Shown here piece by piece: positions 37,810-47,182 of a stretch of 64,000 nucleotides of DNA. The notes under the pieces are model-generated. The model was not told the DNA's origin. It searched no databases and worked only from the letters and a program-made list of their open reading frames with translations. Numbering within the stretch: the first letter of the stretch is position 1; each line of letters starts with the position of its first letter. Location: assembly GCA_024274785.1 (NCBI GenBank), contig JAJSAM010000071.1, positions 45,198 through 109,197 of the forward strand, read 5' to 3'. The position numbers and the translations under genes were made by a program. Origin of the DNA: Planctomycetota bacterium (lineage in GTDB: Bacteria; Planctomycetota; JAJSAM01).

Positions 37810-38556
37810 TTGGCCATCCTCGTCGTCCCCGCGCGCTATGCCAGCAAGAGACTGCCGGGGAAGCCTCTCCTCAAAGAGACCGGGACACCACTGATCGTCC
37901 ACGTCCTCGAGCGTGCGCTCGAAGCGAAACTCGTCACGCGGGCGGTGGTGGCCACCGACGATGAACGGATTCTCGAAGCCGTCCGGGCCGCCGGCGGAGA
38001 AGCCGTGATGACCGGGGGCCAGCACACCTGCGGCACCGATCGCATCGCGGAAGTGGCGGCGGGTTTCGCGGACGAGGCGTTTTTCGTGAACCTCCAGGGG
38101 GATGAACCGGAGATCGACCCGGCGGATATCGACCTTCTGGTCTCGACTCTGACGACGGCGGGGACGGAGATGGCTACGCTGGCTTCGCCCCTGACGGACG
38201 CTTCGGAGTTCGCCGACCGTTCGGTGGTGAAGGTGGTGATCAACGAGGCCGGCGACGCACTCTACTTCAGCCGCGCGCCTGTTCCGTGCGACCGGGACGG
38301 CGACGGGGCTGCCGTGCGCTACCGGCACCTCGGCATCTATGGATATACCGCTTAGGCGCTCCGGCGCTTCGCCGCGCTCGGGCCGACCGGCCTCGAGCGG
38401 ACCGAGAAACTGGAACAACTCCGCGCGCTCGGCGCGGGTATGAAGATCCGGGTGGCGCTCGTTGCCTCGGCCCCTCCCGGAATCGACACGATGGAGGCCT
38501 ATCGGGCTTTCGTGAAACGCTTTGCATCCCGAGCCGAAGGGCCGGGAAAGGGATAA
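37810..38556 (+). pseudogene. kdsB: 3-deoxy-manno-octulosonate cytidylyltransferase (CMP-KDO synthetase) with in-frame amber stop
   Basis: TTG start behind AGGAG. The frame encodes a near full-length KdsB: VPARYASKRLPGKPL, TDDERILEAV, MTGGQHTCGTDRIAEV, VNLQGDEPEI and YFSRAPVPCDRDG. At 38353-38355 a TAG interrupts it ([17 protein letters not shown]), exactly where homologues read on through YRREFL-type sequence. The same frame then continues with [19 protein letters not shown] to a TAA at 38556, giving 248 codons, the normal length. A GAG-to-TAG change would explain it. KdsB activates KDO for lipid A attachment and is essential in most Gram-negatives. Real mutation, sequencing error and amber readthrough are all possible. 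The gene is 4 bases from pyrG. Confidence 0.85.
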
Positions 38557-38560
38557 CCGC

Positions 38561-40207
38561 ATGCCCAAGTACATCTTCACGACCGGCGGAGTGGTCTCCT
38601 CGCTCGGCAAGGGCCTGACCTCGGCGGCCATCGGGCTGTTGCTCGAGGCCCGCGGTTTCAGTGTGGCGCTGCAAAAGCTCGACCCTTACATCAACGTGGA
38701 TCCCGGGACGATGAACCCATTTCAGCACGGCGAGGTCTACGTCACCCGCGACGGGACCGAGGCCGACCTGGACCTGGGACACTACGAGCGGTTCACCCAC
38801 AGCGACATCAACCGCCACAGCAACTACACCACCGGGCAGATCTACAACGAGGTCATCCGCAAGGAGCGCCGCGGTGACTATCTCGGGGCCTGCATCCAGG
38901 TGGTGCCTCACGTCACCAACGCCATCAAGGAGTGCATCCGGCGGGTGAGCGACAGCGTGGATGTGGTCATCACCGAACTCGGCGGTACGGTCGGTGACAT
39001 CGAGGGGCTGCCCTTTTTGGAGGCGATCCGGCAGATGGCGCTCGACGAGGGACCGGGCAACACCATGTTCATCCACCTGACCCTGCTCCCGTATCTGCCC
39101 ACTTCCGGTGAGACCAAGACCAAGCCGACGCAGCACTCGGTGGCGAAGCTGCGCGAGATCGGTATCCAGCCGGCCGTGGTGATCTGCCGCAGCTCGGTGC
39201 CTCTCGAGGAGGAGCACCGCGCGAAGATCAGCCTGTTCTGCAACGTCCCGAAGGAAGCGGTCATCGAGGAGCGCGATGTCGACCACTCCATCTACGAGGT
39301 CCCGCTGGTCCTCCGCGACGAGGGCCTGGACGACCTCATCATCGACCATCTGCGGCTCGAGTCTCCCCACGCCCCGGACCTCTCCGACTGGGAAGAGCTG
39401 ATCGAGGCGATCAAGACGCCCCACGGCGAGGTCGAGATCGCGGTGGCGGGGAAGTACATCGAACTGCACGACGCCTACAAGTCGATTTACGAGTCCCTCT
39501 CTCATGGCGGCATCGCCAACCGGGTGAAGCTCAGGTTCCGTAAGATCGCCTCCGAACGGATCGAGGAGGAGGGCGCCGGGGCCTTGCTCGAGGGCGTGCA
39601 CGGCCTGCTCGTTCCGGGCGGTTTCGGGGAGCGGGGCATCGAGGGGAAGATCCAGGCGATCCGCTATGCCCGGGAGAACGGCATTCCGTTCTTCGGGATC
39701 TGCCTTGGCATGCAGTGCGCCACGATCGAGGCCGCGCGGAACCTCGCCGGCCTCGAGGGCGCCCACAGCACCGAGTTCGTGAAGGACGCCGCCCACCCGG
39801 TCATCTCGCTCCTCGAGGAGCAGCGCGAGGTAGTGGACATGGGCGGAACGATGCGGCTCGGCAACTACGACTGCCGGCTCACGGACGGCTCCCGGGCGGC
39901 CGCGGCCTACGCCGAGAGCGACATCGAGGAGCGGCACCGTCACCGCTACGAGTTCAACAACGAGTATCGCAGCCGGCTCACCGAGAGCGGTCTGATCCCG
40001 ACCGGGGTCAACGTGGATCACGACCTGGTGGAGATCGTCGAGATTCCCGGCCACCCCTGGTTCGTCGGCGTGCAGTTCCACCCGGAGTTCAATTCCAGGC
40101 CTACCTCTCCGCACCCGCTCTTCCGCGACTTCGTCCGGGCGGCGGCGGCGCGGGCGGGGATTTTCGAGGCCGGCGACCCGACGCGTTCGGAGGCTACCGA
40201 TGAGTGA
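38561..40207 (+). CDS. pyrG: CTP synthase
   Basis: A 548-residue enzyme of standard size. The synthetase domain opens [18 protein letters not shown] (start at ATG 38561; an upstream in-frame ATG lies inside kdsB). The glutamine amidotransferase domain has [22 protein letters not shown] (nucleophile Cys) and the His/Glu pair near [11 protein letters not shown]. It aminates UTP to CTP with glutamine and ATP. The position directly behind kdsB fits its use of CTP for CMP-KDO. It overlaps the next gene by 8 bases. Confidence 0.97.
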   Translation: MPKYIFTTGGVVSSLGKGLTSAAIGLLLEARGFSVALQKLDPYINVDPGTMNPFQHGEVYVTRDGTEADLDLGHYERFTHSDINRHSNYTTGQIYNEVIRKERRGDYLGACIQVVPHVTNAIKECIRRVSDSVDVVITELGGTVGDIEGLPFLEAIRQMALDEGPGNTMFIHLTLLPYLPTSGETKTKPTQHSVAKLREIGIQPAVVICRSSVPLEEEHRAKISLFCNVPKEAVIEERDVDHSIYEVPLVLRDEGLDDLIIDHLRLESPHAPDLSDWEELIEAIKTPHGEVEIAVAGKYIELHDAYKSIYESLSHGGIANRVKLRFRKIASERIEEEGAGALLEGVHGLLVPGGFGERGIEGKIQAIRYARENGIPFFGICLGMQCATIEAARNLAGLEGAHSTEFVKDAAHPVISLLEEQREVVDMGGTMRLGNYDCRLTDGSRAAAAYAESDIEERHRHRYEFNNEYRSRLTESGLIPTGVNVDHDLVEIVEIPGHPWFVGVQFHPEFNSRPTSPHPLFRDFVRAAAARAGIFEAGDPTRSEATDE

Positions 40208-40472
40208 AGAGCAGGCGCCCCTGCCCCAGCCGGACTTTGCGTTCTTCTGCTACTCGATGGGGTCCCAGGCGATGGTGCATCTGGGGCTCGCGCCGAACCC
40301 GGTGTCCGGCGAGACGGAGCCGGACCTCACCCAGGCGAAGTACACGATCGACCTGCTCGAGATGCTGAAAGAGAAGACGGAGGGGAACCTGAGTGAGGAT
40401 GAGAACAAGATTCTCATGAGCCTCCTCTTCGACCTCCGCATGCGCTACGTCGAGCGCAGCCGCGGATCCTAG
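40200..40472 (+). CDS. DUF1844 protein
   Basis: A 90-residue protein whose opening ([19 protein letters not shown]) and C-terminal helix pair ([34 protein letters not shown]) are diagnostic of DUF1844. The family is found in Planctomycetes, Acidobacteria and relatives and has no assigned role. It starts within the end of pyrG and is translationally coupled. The last base of its stop codon is the first base of dispersed repeat copy B. Confidence 0.9.
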   Translation: MSEEQAPLPQPDFAFFCYSMGSQAMVHLGLAPNPVSGETEPDLTQAKYTIDLLEMLKEKTEGNLSEDENKILMSLLFDLRMRYVERSRGS

Positions 40473-40628
40473 GGCCGCGCAAGAATGACTACGGGATTCG
40501 AGGGCAGCAGCATCCCCTTGACCCGCGTTGCTCGTCTGTTGAAACCAGTAAGGTTGCGCCCTTCCCGCGCCTTGCTGGGCGGGCGCATCAGCGCTCTCCG
40601 TCCTGCGAAGTTATTCTTGCGCGGCCCC
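40472..40628 (+). repeat. Dispersed palindromic repeat, copy B
   Basis: About 157 bases. It begins GGGCCGCGCAAGAATGAC, sharing its first G with the stop codon of DUF1844, and ends TTATTCTTGCGCGGCCCC. It contains the central segment TTGAAACCAGTAAGGTTGCG shared with copy C and absent from copy A. Confidence 0.88.
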
Positions 40629-41056
40629 CCAGCCCGGATCCTGGCCCGCGCCACACACAAATCCGCATCTACGATCCTTTGTAGGTGGATGCCCCGTGTG
40701 CCTCCCGACACTACAAGATATAGGGCGTCAAATTCATTGAGTCCCTGCATCTTGCAAGAATGCTCTTGACCTAAGTGGTGCGGGGGCTACACTTCGGTTC
40801 AGGGTTATGAAGGGCAAACAAATCACCCGATGCGCCGGACGAACCGTGGATGGTGTGCGAATCCCCGTCGCCGGCGCGCGTGTCCTCGATCAGGAACTCA
40901 GCCCACGAACTGTCGGGGGATCAGGGGAGTTCGGTTGGATCCCCGATCTGACGCGGATGGGCGAGGACCGCGGGTCGAAGCGCTTGTGTGGGAAGGTCCC
41001 GAGATCGCGTGGACTTCCCGGCGCTCGCACCGCGGCCAGATGGAAAGGGGTACGCT
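40629..41056 (+). promoter_or_regulatory. Long leader of the sigma factor gene
   Basis: A 428-base gap. It has a sigma-70-like promoter at 40766-40793 and then about 260 bases of untranslated leader. The leader is GC-rich with several short inverted repeats, but I could match no known riboswitch. AAAGGGG precedes the GTG start. Confidence 0.5.
40766..40793 (+). promoter_or_regulatory. Sigma-70-type promoter
   Basis: TTGACC (40766-40771), a 16-base spacer and TACACT (40788-40793). The predicted start of transcription is near 40800, about 257 bases before the sigma factor start codon. Confidence 0.6.
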
Positions 41057-41830
41057 GTGGTAAAGGCGACCGCAGAAACGGAAAGACTCTGGAAACAGTA
41101 TAAACGGACGGGTGACTCGGTCGTCCGCAACCGCCTTCTCCTCCGATATCTTCCACTCGTGAAGTACATCTCGGATCGGATCTTCTCGCGCCTGCCGAAG
41201 CGGGTGGACATCCGTGACCTGCGGTCGGCCGGCATCTTCGGGCTGATCCGGGCGATGGAGAAGTTCGACATGGCGCGGGGCATCAAGTTCGAGACTTACT
41301 GCTCGGTTCGCGTCAGAGGTTCCATTCTCGACGAGTTGCGCGCGCAGGACTGGGTGCCCCGGCCGGTGCGCCACCGGACCCAGAAGCTCAAGGTGGCGCA
41401 GGCCGAGCTCAGGATGGAACTCGGCCGGGTCGCCACCGACCAGGAGCTGGCGAGCCATATGGGCGTCGAGATGAAGGAGCTTCAAAGCCTCGGTCGCGAG
41501 TCTGCGGCGACCACCTTCGTCTCCCTGTCCGGCTCGGGTGACGACAGCGACAACGGCGGCGGCTCTCCTCGTCTCGACCTCCTCGCGGAGGGTGCCGAGA
41601 ACGACCCCGTGGAGCAGATCCAGCGCGCCGACATCGCGGAACTGATCAACCGCAATCTCGATGAGAAGGAACGCCAGGTTCTCATCCTGTATTACTACGA
41701 GAACCTGACCATGCGGGAGATTGGTCGGTTCCTCAACCTGTCTGAATCGCGAGTCTGTCAGATCCACGCGCGAATCATGGGCCGTCTGAAGGAGGAGCTG
41801 GCGCCGCAGGAAGCCGAGTTGCGCGTATAG
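41057..41830 (+). CDS. FliA/WhiG-type RNA polymerase sigma factor
   Basis: A 257-residue sigma-70-family protein. The GTG at 41057 lies 6 bases after AAAGGGG and gives the family N-terminus (ETERLWKQYKRTGD). Region 2 has LLLRYLPLVKYISDRIFSRLP and LRSAGIFGLIRAMEKFD, region 3 has RATDQELASHMG-like VATDQELASHMG, and region 4 has LNLSESRVCQIHARIMGRL. Compared with FliA, a Gly/Ser/Asp-rich insertion (about 175-195) lies between regions 3 and 4. FliA/WhiG factors direct flagellar or developmental genes. No flagellar gene or anti-sigma factor FlgM is in the window, so its regulon is unknown. A dispersed repeat and a long leader precede it. Confidence 0.88.
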   Translation: MVKATAETERLWKQYKRTGDSVVRNRLLLRYLPLVKYISDRIFSRLPKRVDIRDLRSAGIFGLIRAMEKFDMARGIKFETYCSVRVRGSILDELRAQDWVPRPVRHRTQKLKVAQAELRMELGRVATDQELASHMGVEMKELQSLGRESAATTFVSLSGSGDDSDNGGGSPRLDLLAEGAENDPVEQIQRADIAELINRNLDEKERQVLILYYYENLTMREIGRFLNLSESRVCQIHARIMGRLKEELAPQEAELRV

Positions 41831-42001
41831 CAGCCCGGCCCGAAACCCCCTGAACGCTGACCGTACAGAAGCCGGGTTCGCGAGATATCTCCGGGGCGCA
41901 AGGCGCCGGGAGAAGACGGAACCGGACCCGATTCCTGCGGAGGAAACCGCGCCCGGCCGTGGGAGCAGGACTCCGGATCGCCCGGGGGAGACGCCTGCCT
42001 G

Positions 42002-43438
42002 ATGTTGTTCAACTCCATCGATTTCATGGTGTTCCTGCCAGTTGTGTTCTTCGTCTACTGGTTTGTCGTCAGCAGGAACCTGAGGATGCAGAACGCGTTT
42101 CTCCTCCTGGCGAGCTATGTCTTCTATGGATGGTGGGACTGGAGGTTTCTCTCCCTGATCGTCATCAGTTCCGTGGTGGACTATCTCGTGGGAATCGGGA
42201 TGTCCATGACCGCGCAGAGACTCCGCCGGAAGCTACTGCTCCTCGCGAGTCTTGTCGTCAATCTCGGAATCCTGGGGCTCTTCAAGTACTTCAATTTCTT
42301 CCTGGAGAACTTCGTGGAGGCGTTCAGGCTTCTGGGACACCCCATCAATCCCCAGGGGTTGCGAATCATCCTGCCCGTGGGCGTGAGCTTCTATACGTTT
42401 CAGACTCTCAGCTACTCGATCGACGTCTATCGCCGGAGGATGGAGCCGACGAAGGATCTTCTCAATTTCTTCGCGTTCGTCAGCTTCTTCCCCCAACTGG
42501 TGGCCGGGCCGATCGAGAGGGCGGCCGACTTCCTGCCCCAGTTCTCGAAGAAGAGGACCTTCGAATATGGGGAAGCCGTTGATGGGATGCGACAGATCCT
42601 GTGGGGCCTGTTCAAGAAGATCGTGGTTGCTGACAACTGTGCCGTGGTCGTCAATGAGATCTTTGCCAATTACTCGACGCACACCGGGAGTACGCTTCTC
42701 CTGGGTGCCGTCGTATTTGCATTTCAGATCTACGGGGACTTCTCCGGTTATACCGACATCGCCATAGGAACGGCGCGGCTCTTCGGGATGAGGTTGACGA
42801 GGAACTTCGCCTTTCCGTACTTCTCGAGAGACATTGCGGAATTCTGGAGAAGATGGCACATCACGTTGTCCACCTGGTTCAGGGACTACGTCTACATCCC
42901 CCTGGGGGGTAGTCAGGGAAGCAACTGGAGAAGGATCAGGAATACGTTCATCATCTTCAGCGTGAGTGGCCTGTGGCACGGAGCGAGATGGACGTTCGTG
43001 GTCTGGGGGCTCCTGAATGCCCTCTATTTTCTGCCGTTGCTGCTCCTCGGCCGGAACCGAAGGAACACGGACACCGTGGCGGAGGGAACCCTGCTGCCGA
43101 ATCTCGTTGAGTTGGCGCAGATGACCGTCACGTTCGGGCTGACTGTTCTCGCGTGGGTCTTCTTCAGAGCGGAGTCGTTGGGAGATGCGTTGGGGTATCT
43201 CTCCCGCATCTTCTCGGGAACCCTGTTCTCCTGCCCCGCCATCCTGCCCAGGAGGGTGCTTTCAATGATCGGCGTGTTGATCGTGGTGGAGTGGATGCAG
43301 AGAGGGAGGGAGCACGGCCTGGCATTGAATGGGAGGAGAATACCGCCTCTGGTGCGTTACGGGATCTACTGTGGGATTGTGCTGGCGGTCCTTTATCTCG
43401 GAGGCAGCGGTCAGCCATTCATCTACTTCCAGTTCTGA
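42002..43438 (+). CDS. MBOAT-family membrane O-acyltransferase (AlgI-like)
   Basis: A 478-residue polytopic membrane protein of the AlgI/DltB type: an opening of LFNSIDFMVFLPVVFFVYWF, GISFYTFQTLSYSIDVYRR-like GVSFYTFQTLSYSI, FFPQLVAGPIERA, and the catalytic His in SVSGLWHGARWTFVVWG. It carries acyl groups across the membrane to polysaccharide, working with a periplasmic SGNH partner, which the next gene appears to encode. Arg codons here are often AGG/AGA, unlike the CGN-rich neighbouring genes, which hints at acquisition. It starts 171 bases after the sigma factor gene. Confidence 0.92.
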   Translation: MLFNSIDFMVFLPVVFFVYWFVVSRNLRMQNAFLLLASYVFYGWWDWRFLSLIVISSVVDYLVGIGMSMTAQRLRRKLLLLASLVVNLGILGLFKYFNFFLENFVEAFRLLGHPINPQGLRIILPVGVSFYTFQTLSYSIDVYRRRMEPTKDLLNFFAFVSFFPQLVAGPIERAADFLPQFSKKRTFEYGEAVDGMRQILWGLFKKIVVADNCAVVVNEIFANYSTHTGSTLLLGAVVFAFQIYGDFSGYTDIAIGTARLFGMRLTRNFAFPYFSRDIAEFWRRWHITLSTWFRDYVYIPLGGSQGSNWRRIRNTFIIFSVSGLWHGARWTFVVWGLLNALYFLPLLLLGRNRRNTDTVAEGTLLPNLVELAQMTVTFGLTVLAWVFFRAESLGDALGYLSRIFSGTLFSCPAILPRRVLSMIGVLIVVEWMQRGREHGLALNGRRIPPLVRYGIYCGIVLAVLYLGGSGQPFIYFQF

Positions 43439-43445
43439 GGGATGT

Positions 43446-44390
43446 ATGAGGAGATTCCTGCTGAAGACGGGACTTGTCGCGGGTCTGGCGTTGATACTGC
43501 AAGTGGTGGGATACATCGGGCTTTCCACCGGGCACGAGTTCAAATCGTCGAGAATGTACTATGCGGATGAATTCAATCGTGCCTTCCAGGAGCGGGACTT
43601 CGACCTGATTGCGCTGGGGAACAGCAGGGTCCTCGCTTCGCTGGACCGGAGAATCCTGGAAGAGGGAGTGGCGCTCAAATCGGCCAATCTGGGTTACTCG
43701 TCAGCCGATGTTTCGGTATCGAGATTGACTCTCGAGGCGTACTTGAGTGTCTGCAGGAGGGTGCCGAAGGTCGTGCTGCTGGAGGTCTCGTGGTTCACCT
43801 TCAACCGGGCGCGGACAACGTTGCACAGCATTACCGGAGATCTGGTGTTGGAGGATCCGTGGCTGTTTCGGTACCTGTTTCGATACCAGCCGGCATTCTG
43901 GAGGAACTGGGCCAAGACCGTTCGAGAGCGGGTCGCCGGTGGCGAGGGGAGCGGTGACTACGGCTCGCGGCAAGCGGAAAAGGATCTTTCGCGCGTCGCA
44001 GAGCCATTTAACGAGGGCCGCTTCGAGAAGGTCTTTCCGGATCACCGCGCCGGCGTGGATGCGCTGCTGCGGGAGGACTTCGAGGAGATCGTCTCTCTTT
44101 GTGAGGCGGAGCAGATCCTGCTCGTGATGTACACGGCGCCGGAGAGCAGGGAGTTCAGCCTCGCGCAGGAGGATCGGGGGCGGATACGACGTGTTCTGAA
44201 TGGAGTCCCGGAGACCCATCGCGGCGTGGCGTACCTGGACTACTCGCTGGGCGGGGGGTTGTATCAGGAAGCGTATGAGCGCTGGGTGGATGGGTCTCAC
44301 CATGTCGTCCGGCGCGACCTGTTCTCCCGGAGGTTGTCGTCCGACTTGCTGGTGGAACTCGAGAAGCGGGGGATGAAGGAACGGCGGTAA
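43446..44390 (+). CDS. SGNH-hydrolase-like membrane-anchored protein, likely O-acetyltransferase partner of the MBOAT
   Basis: A 314-residue protein with an N-terminal hydrophobic anchor (about 5-27) and then an extracytoplasmic domain. The sequence has a block-I-like IALGNSRVLASLD and a late DGSHHV that could supply the Asp/His pair, as in AlgJ/AlgX/DltD-type SGNH proteins; the Ser is in GNSR. Start at ATG 43446, 7 bases after the MBOAT stop, with GGATGTATGAG before it. Its placement behind an MBOAT gene supports acetyl transfer to an exopolysaccharide; the motifs alone are weak. Its stop codon abuts dispersed repeat copy C. Confidence 0.7.
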   Translation: MRRFLLKTGLVAGLALILQVVGYIGLSTGHEFKSSRMYYADEFNRAFQERDFDLIALGNSRVLASLDRRILEEGVALKSANLGYSSADVSVSRLTLEAYLSVCRRVPKVVLLEVSWFTFNRARTTLHSITGDLVLEDPWLFRYLFRYQPAFWRNWAKTVRERVAGGEGSGDYGSRQAEKDLSRVAEPFNEGRFEKVFPDHRAGVDALLREDFEEIVSLCEAEQILLVMYTAPESREFSLAQEDRGRIRRVLNGVPETHRGVAYLDYSLGGGLYQEAYERWVDGSHHVVRRDLFSRRLSSDLLVELEKRGMKERR

Positions 44391-44548
44391 GGGCCCGCGC
44401 AAGAATAACTTCGGGATTCGAGGGCTGCCGCATACCGCCCGGCTGCGTTGCTCGTCGGTTGAAACCAGTAAGGTTGCGCGCTCCTCGCGCCTTGCCGGGC
44501 GGGCTGAGCAGCGCTCTCGGTCCTGCGAACTTATTCTTGTGCGAGCCC
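44391..44548 (+). repeat. Dispersed palindromic repeat, copy C
   Basis: About 158 bases. It begins GGGCCCGCGCAAGAATAA immediately after the preceding TAA stop and ends TTATTCTTGTGCGAGCCC (one terminus slightly decayed). It includes the central TTGAAACCAGTAAGGTTGCG segment and the CTTGCCGGGCGGGC arm, as in copy B. Confidence 0.88.
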
Positions 44549-44738
44549 TGCGTCCTTCCTGCGGTACCGACCTCTCGAGGTTTCGCAGCGTCCGTAGGTT
44601 CCATGAGGCACTCGATCGCCAGGGTCCGGTGGCCTCCCTGGCGATTGGAACGAACTTGAGCTGCCATCCAACGACCATTGTCGAATGCGGACGGTCGTGA
44701 TAGCGTTCGACCCCGGTGACTAACTCCGGAGCGGCGCC

Positions 44739-46025
44739 ATGAAATACCTCCACTATGACCTGCGGGATCGGGATCTCTTCTGTGGTGAGGTTCCCGTCAG
44801 CCGCATCGCCGAAAAGGTCGGTACCCCGGTCTACGTCTACAGCCGGGAGATCATCGAGAAGCACCTCACCCGGTTGATGGACGCCTTCAGCACCGTGGAG
44901 ACGCTGATCTGCTACTCCGTCAAATCCCTCTCGAATCTGGCGGTGTGCCAGGTCCTGCGCGAGATGGGGGCCGGGTTCGATGTCGTTTCCGGAGGCGAGC
45001 TGTTCCGGGCGTTGCAGGCCGGAGGCCATCCGAAGAAGATCGTCTTCGCCGGAGTGGGAAAATCTCCGGAGGAGATCGAGTTCGCGCTCGACCGTCGCAT
45101 TCTCATGTTCAACGTCGAGAGTGAGGCCGAGCTGAAGGTGATCGACCTGATCGCCGCGCAGAAGAACCTGGTGGCGGACATCGCCCTGCGCATCAACCCC
45201 GACGTCGATCCGAAGACCCATCGCTACATCACCACCGGCAAGAGGGAATCGAAGTTCGGGATCGATCTCGTGACGGCAAAGCGCCTGGCGGCTGAGATGG
45301 GTAACCGTGCCGGGGTCCGGTTGGTCGGCGTACACGCGCACATCGGTTCACAGATCACCGACGTCGAGCCTCATCGCGCCGCGCTCGAGAAGGTGATGGC
45401 TTTTGCCGAGTGCTGCCGGGAACTCGGCAATCCGGTGGAGTACATCAACCTGGGCGGAGGCTTCGGCATCCACTACCAGGGGTATGAGGGGCTTCCCGCT
45501 TCGGACTACGCCGAAGCGCTTCTGCCGGCACTGGCGGGCTCCGGCTACAAGCTGATCATCGAGCCCGGCCGTTTCATCGTGGGCAACGCCGGCCTGTTGC
45601 TCACCCGCGTGCTCTACGTCAAGGAGAGCGGGGACAAGCGTTTCATCATCGTGGACGCCGGCATGAACGACCTGATCCGCCCGTCGCTCTACAGCGCGCA
45701 CCACGAGGTCTGGCCCATCGACTCCGAGTTCGAGAAGGGCAGCCCGGAGGCGGAAGCGGTGTCCACTCCGGCCGACGTCGTGGGGCCGATCTGCGAGACC
45801 GGAGACTTCTTCGCCCTCGACCGCATGCTCCCCCCGGTGAAGGAGGGCGCCCTGATCTGCGTCTTCTCCGCGGGCGCCTACGGCATGGTGATGGCGAGCA
45901 ACTACAACTCCCGCCCCCGCCCGGCCGAGGTCATGGTCTCCGGCGACTACTACGACGTGATCCGCTCGCGCGAAACCTGGGACGATCTGATCCGGGGTGA
46001 GCGCAAGATCGCCAGGTGGGACTGA
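44739..46025 (+). CDS. lysA: Diaminopimelate decarboxylase
   Basis: A 428-residue fold-type III PLP decarboxylase. The PLP lysine is Lys62 in ICYSVKSLSNLAV. Other signatures are GFDVVSGGELFRAL, GVHAHIGSQITD, NLGGGFGIHY, EPGRFIVGNAG, DAGMNDLIRPSLY and the dimer-partner residues in GPICETGDFFA. It converts meso-diaminopimelate to lysine in the last step of lysine synthesis. The gene stands alone, with a 190-base upstream gap after repeat copy C and no clear promoter there. Confidence 0.96.
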   Translation: MKYLHYDLRDRDLFCGEVPVSRIAEKVGTPVYVYSREIIEKHLTRLMDAFSTVETLICYSVKSLSNLAVCQVLREMGAGFDVVSGGELFRALQAGGHPKKIVFAGVGKSPEEIEFALDRRILMFNVESEAELKVIDLIAAQKNLVADIALRINPDVDPKTHRYITTGKRESKFGIDLVTAKRLAAEMGNRAGVRLVGVHAHIGSQITDVEPHRAALEKVMAFAECCRELGNPVEYINLGGGFGIHYQGYEGLPASDYAEALLPALAGSGYKLIIEPGRFIVGNAGLLLTRVLYVKESGDKRFIIVDAGMNDLIRPSLYSAHHEVWPIDSEFEKGSPEAEAVSTPADVVGPICETGDFFALDRMLPPVKEGALICVFSAGAYGMVMASNYNSRPRPAEVMVSGDYYDVIRSRETWDDLIRGERKIARWD

Positions 46026-46347
46026 GGCGCCACCCTTCGGTCCCCGCGCGACCTTCGCGGCGGCGACGGAGCGTGGCCCTCCGAAACGGAGCCGGGGCCA
46101 CACGTGGAGTGGCGGGCTCCGTCCCGATCCGGTGGGAGCAGCTTCGGCACGCGCGATCCAGGATGAATGCGAAAGAGCGTGCGCCTCTCGGCGCATGGTC
46201 TTTGCGCGCGCCTGCTCGATACGATCACCATACGAGCATCCCGGCGGAGAAGACTTCTCGAGAATCTCGCAAAGGAAAGGGCGGAAATGCTAATAGAACA
46301 ATGGCCCGGGTCGGGATGGGCAGCGCACAGTTTGGAGGAGAAGGCTT
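46026..46347 (+). other. 322-base intergenic region
   Basis: No gene is supported. The first ~130 bases are GC-rich without a clear hairpin. The last 90 bases are more AT-rich (AAATGCTAATAGAACAATGG) and end in a strong GGAGGAGAAGG ribosome-binding site, so the promoter of the next gene probably lies here. Confidence 0.5.
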
Positions 46348-47124
46348 ATGCGTAGCGCAATGATCAGCCTGATCGTGGTGCTCTCCCTCACCCAGCTTTC
46401 GCTGGGTGCTTCTGTTGGTGGCCCCGGCGGCGATGGTGGCCCCCCTGGAGGTGGCGGCCCCCCCGGCGGCCCGCCCGTCGGCTCCTGGGTTCGTTCGTCG
46501 CACGTGGAAGACACGGTCGTCGATCAGGGAAACGGCATCTGGACCTACGGGTACACGGTCTACAACGACAGCCAGGCAGGCGTAACGGGCACCGACTACG
46601 TGTTTGAGATGCCGGTCATCTACGACTGGGAACTTCCCTGGTTCGGGGACGCCGGAATCACGAACATTCTGAGCCCCGCAGGTTGGGCGTGGACGATCGA
46701 GGAAATCGGTTCTGCCAATTCCAGCACCGGTTGGCAGGGCGTCGCGAACTGGCAGACCGCGGGCGACCCCTTCTACCAGGGCGGCGGCAGCCCGTTCACC
46801 ACGGTGGGGAAAGTCCTGCACTGGTACGCTGTCGACCCGCAGGATGAAACAGAGCCGAACTGGATCTTCCCGGCGACCGACAACAGTCCTGTAAACTATC
46901 TCAGCGGTTTCGGTTTCACCGCAGCCTACGATGAGACCCCCGCTCCGTACCAGGCGTCATGGACGTCCCAGGATGTTCAGACGGGCGACCCGGCTTTCCC
47001 GCTCGGTGGGGTACCGGGATCGCCTCTTGCCCTCGTCCCTCTGCCCTCCGCCGTCCTGATGGGACTGGGGCTCCTCGGTATCCTCGGCACCGTCTCGCGC
47101 TTCCGGAAGAGGCTGGTTGCGTAG
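46348..47124 (+). CDS. Secreted protein with VPLPA-type C-terminal sorting signal
   Basis: A 258-residue protein. The signal peptide covers about 1-20. A Gly/Pro-rich linker follows (GGPPGGGGPPGGPPVGSW), then a beta-rich body of unknown family. The C-terminus has VPLPSAVLMGLGLLGILG and a basic tail (SRFRKRLVA), the VPLPA-CTERM variant of the PEP-CTERM signal, presumably processed by an exosortase. It follows a GGAGGAG site and ends at a strong terminator. Together with the PEP-CTERM protein at 21 kb it shows that the organism uses this sorting system, though the exosortase is not in the window. Confidence 0.85.
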   Translation: MRSAMISLIVVLSLTQLSLGASVGGPGGDGGPPGGGGPPGGPPVGSWVRSSHVEDTVVDQGNGIWTYGYTVYNDSQAGVTGTDYVFEMPVIYDWELPWFGDAGITNILSPAGWAWTIEEIGSANSSTGWQGVANWQTAGDPFYQGGGSPFTTVGKVLHWYAVDPQDETEPNWIFPATDNSPVNYLSGFGFTAAYDETPAPYQASWTSQDVQTGDPAFPLGGVPGSPLALVPLPSAVLMGLGLLGILGTVSRFRKRLVA

Positions 47125-47149
47125 TCCGGAGATTCCGCCGCGTCTTCAG

Positions 47150-47180
47150 CCGCCCGGTCCGCATTGAGCGGACCGGGCGG
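47150..47180 (+). terminator. Strong hairpin terminator after the VPLPA protein gene
   Basis: A perfect 13-base-pair stem (CCGCCCGGTCCGC / GCGGACCGGGCGG) with an ATTGA loop, starting 25 bases after the stop codon. The following TGTTGATT is only mildly T-rich. Confidence 0.75.
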
Positions 47181-47182
47181 TG

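Noticed and set aside
38267..40114. Leftward frame of 615 codons
   Set aside because: Antisense to pyrG, whose CTP synthase motifs are unmistakable.
40800..40870. Possible c-di-GMP riboswitch (AGGGCAAAC near the leader start)
   Set aside because: The GNRA loop and the GACGCAAAGCC core of the GEMM class are missing.
44155..44667. Leftward 170-codon frame across repeat copy C
   Set aside because: Its sequence comes from the repeat and from antisense of the SGNH-like gene; peptides such as KNKFAGPRAL recur only because the repeat recurs.
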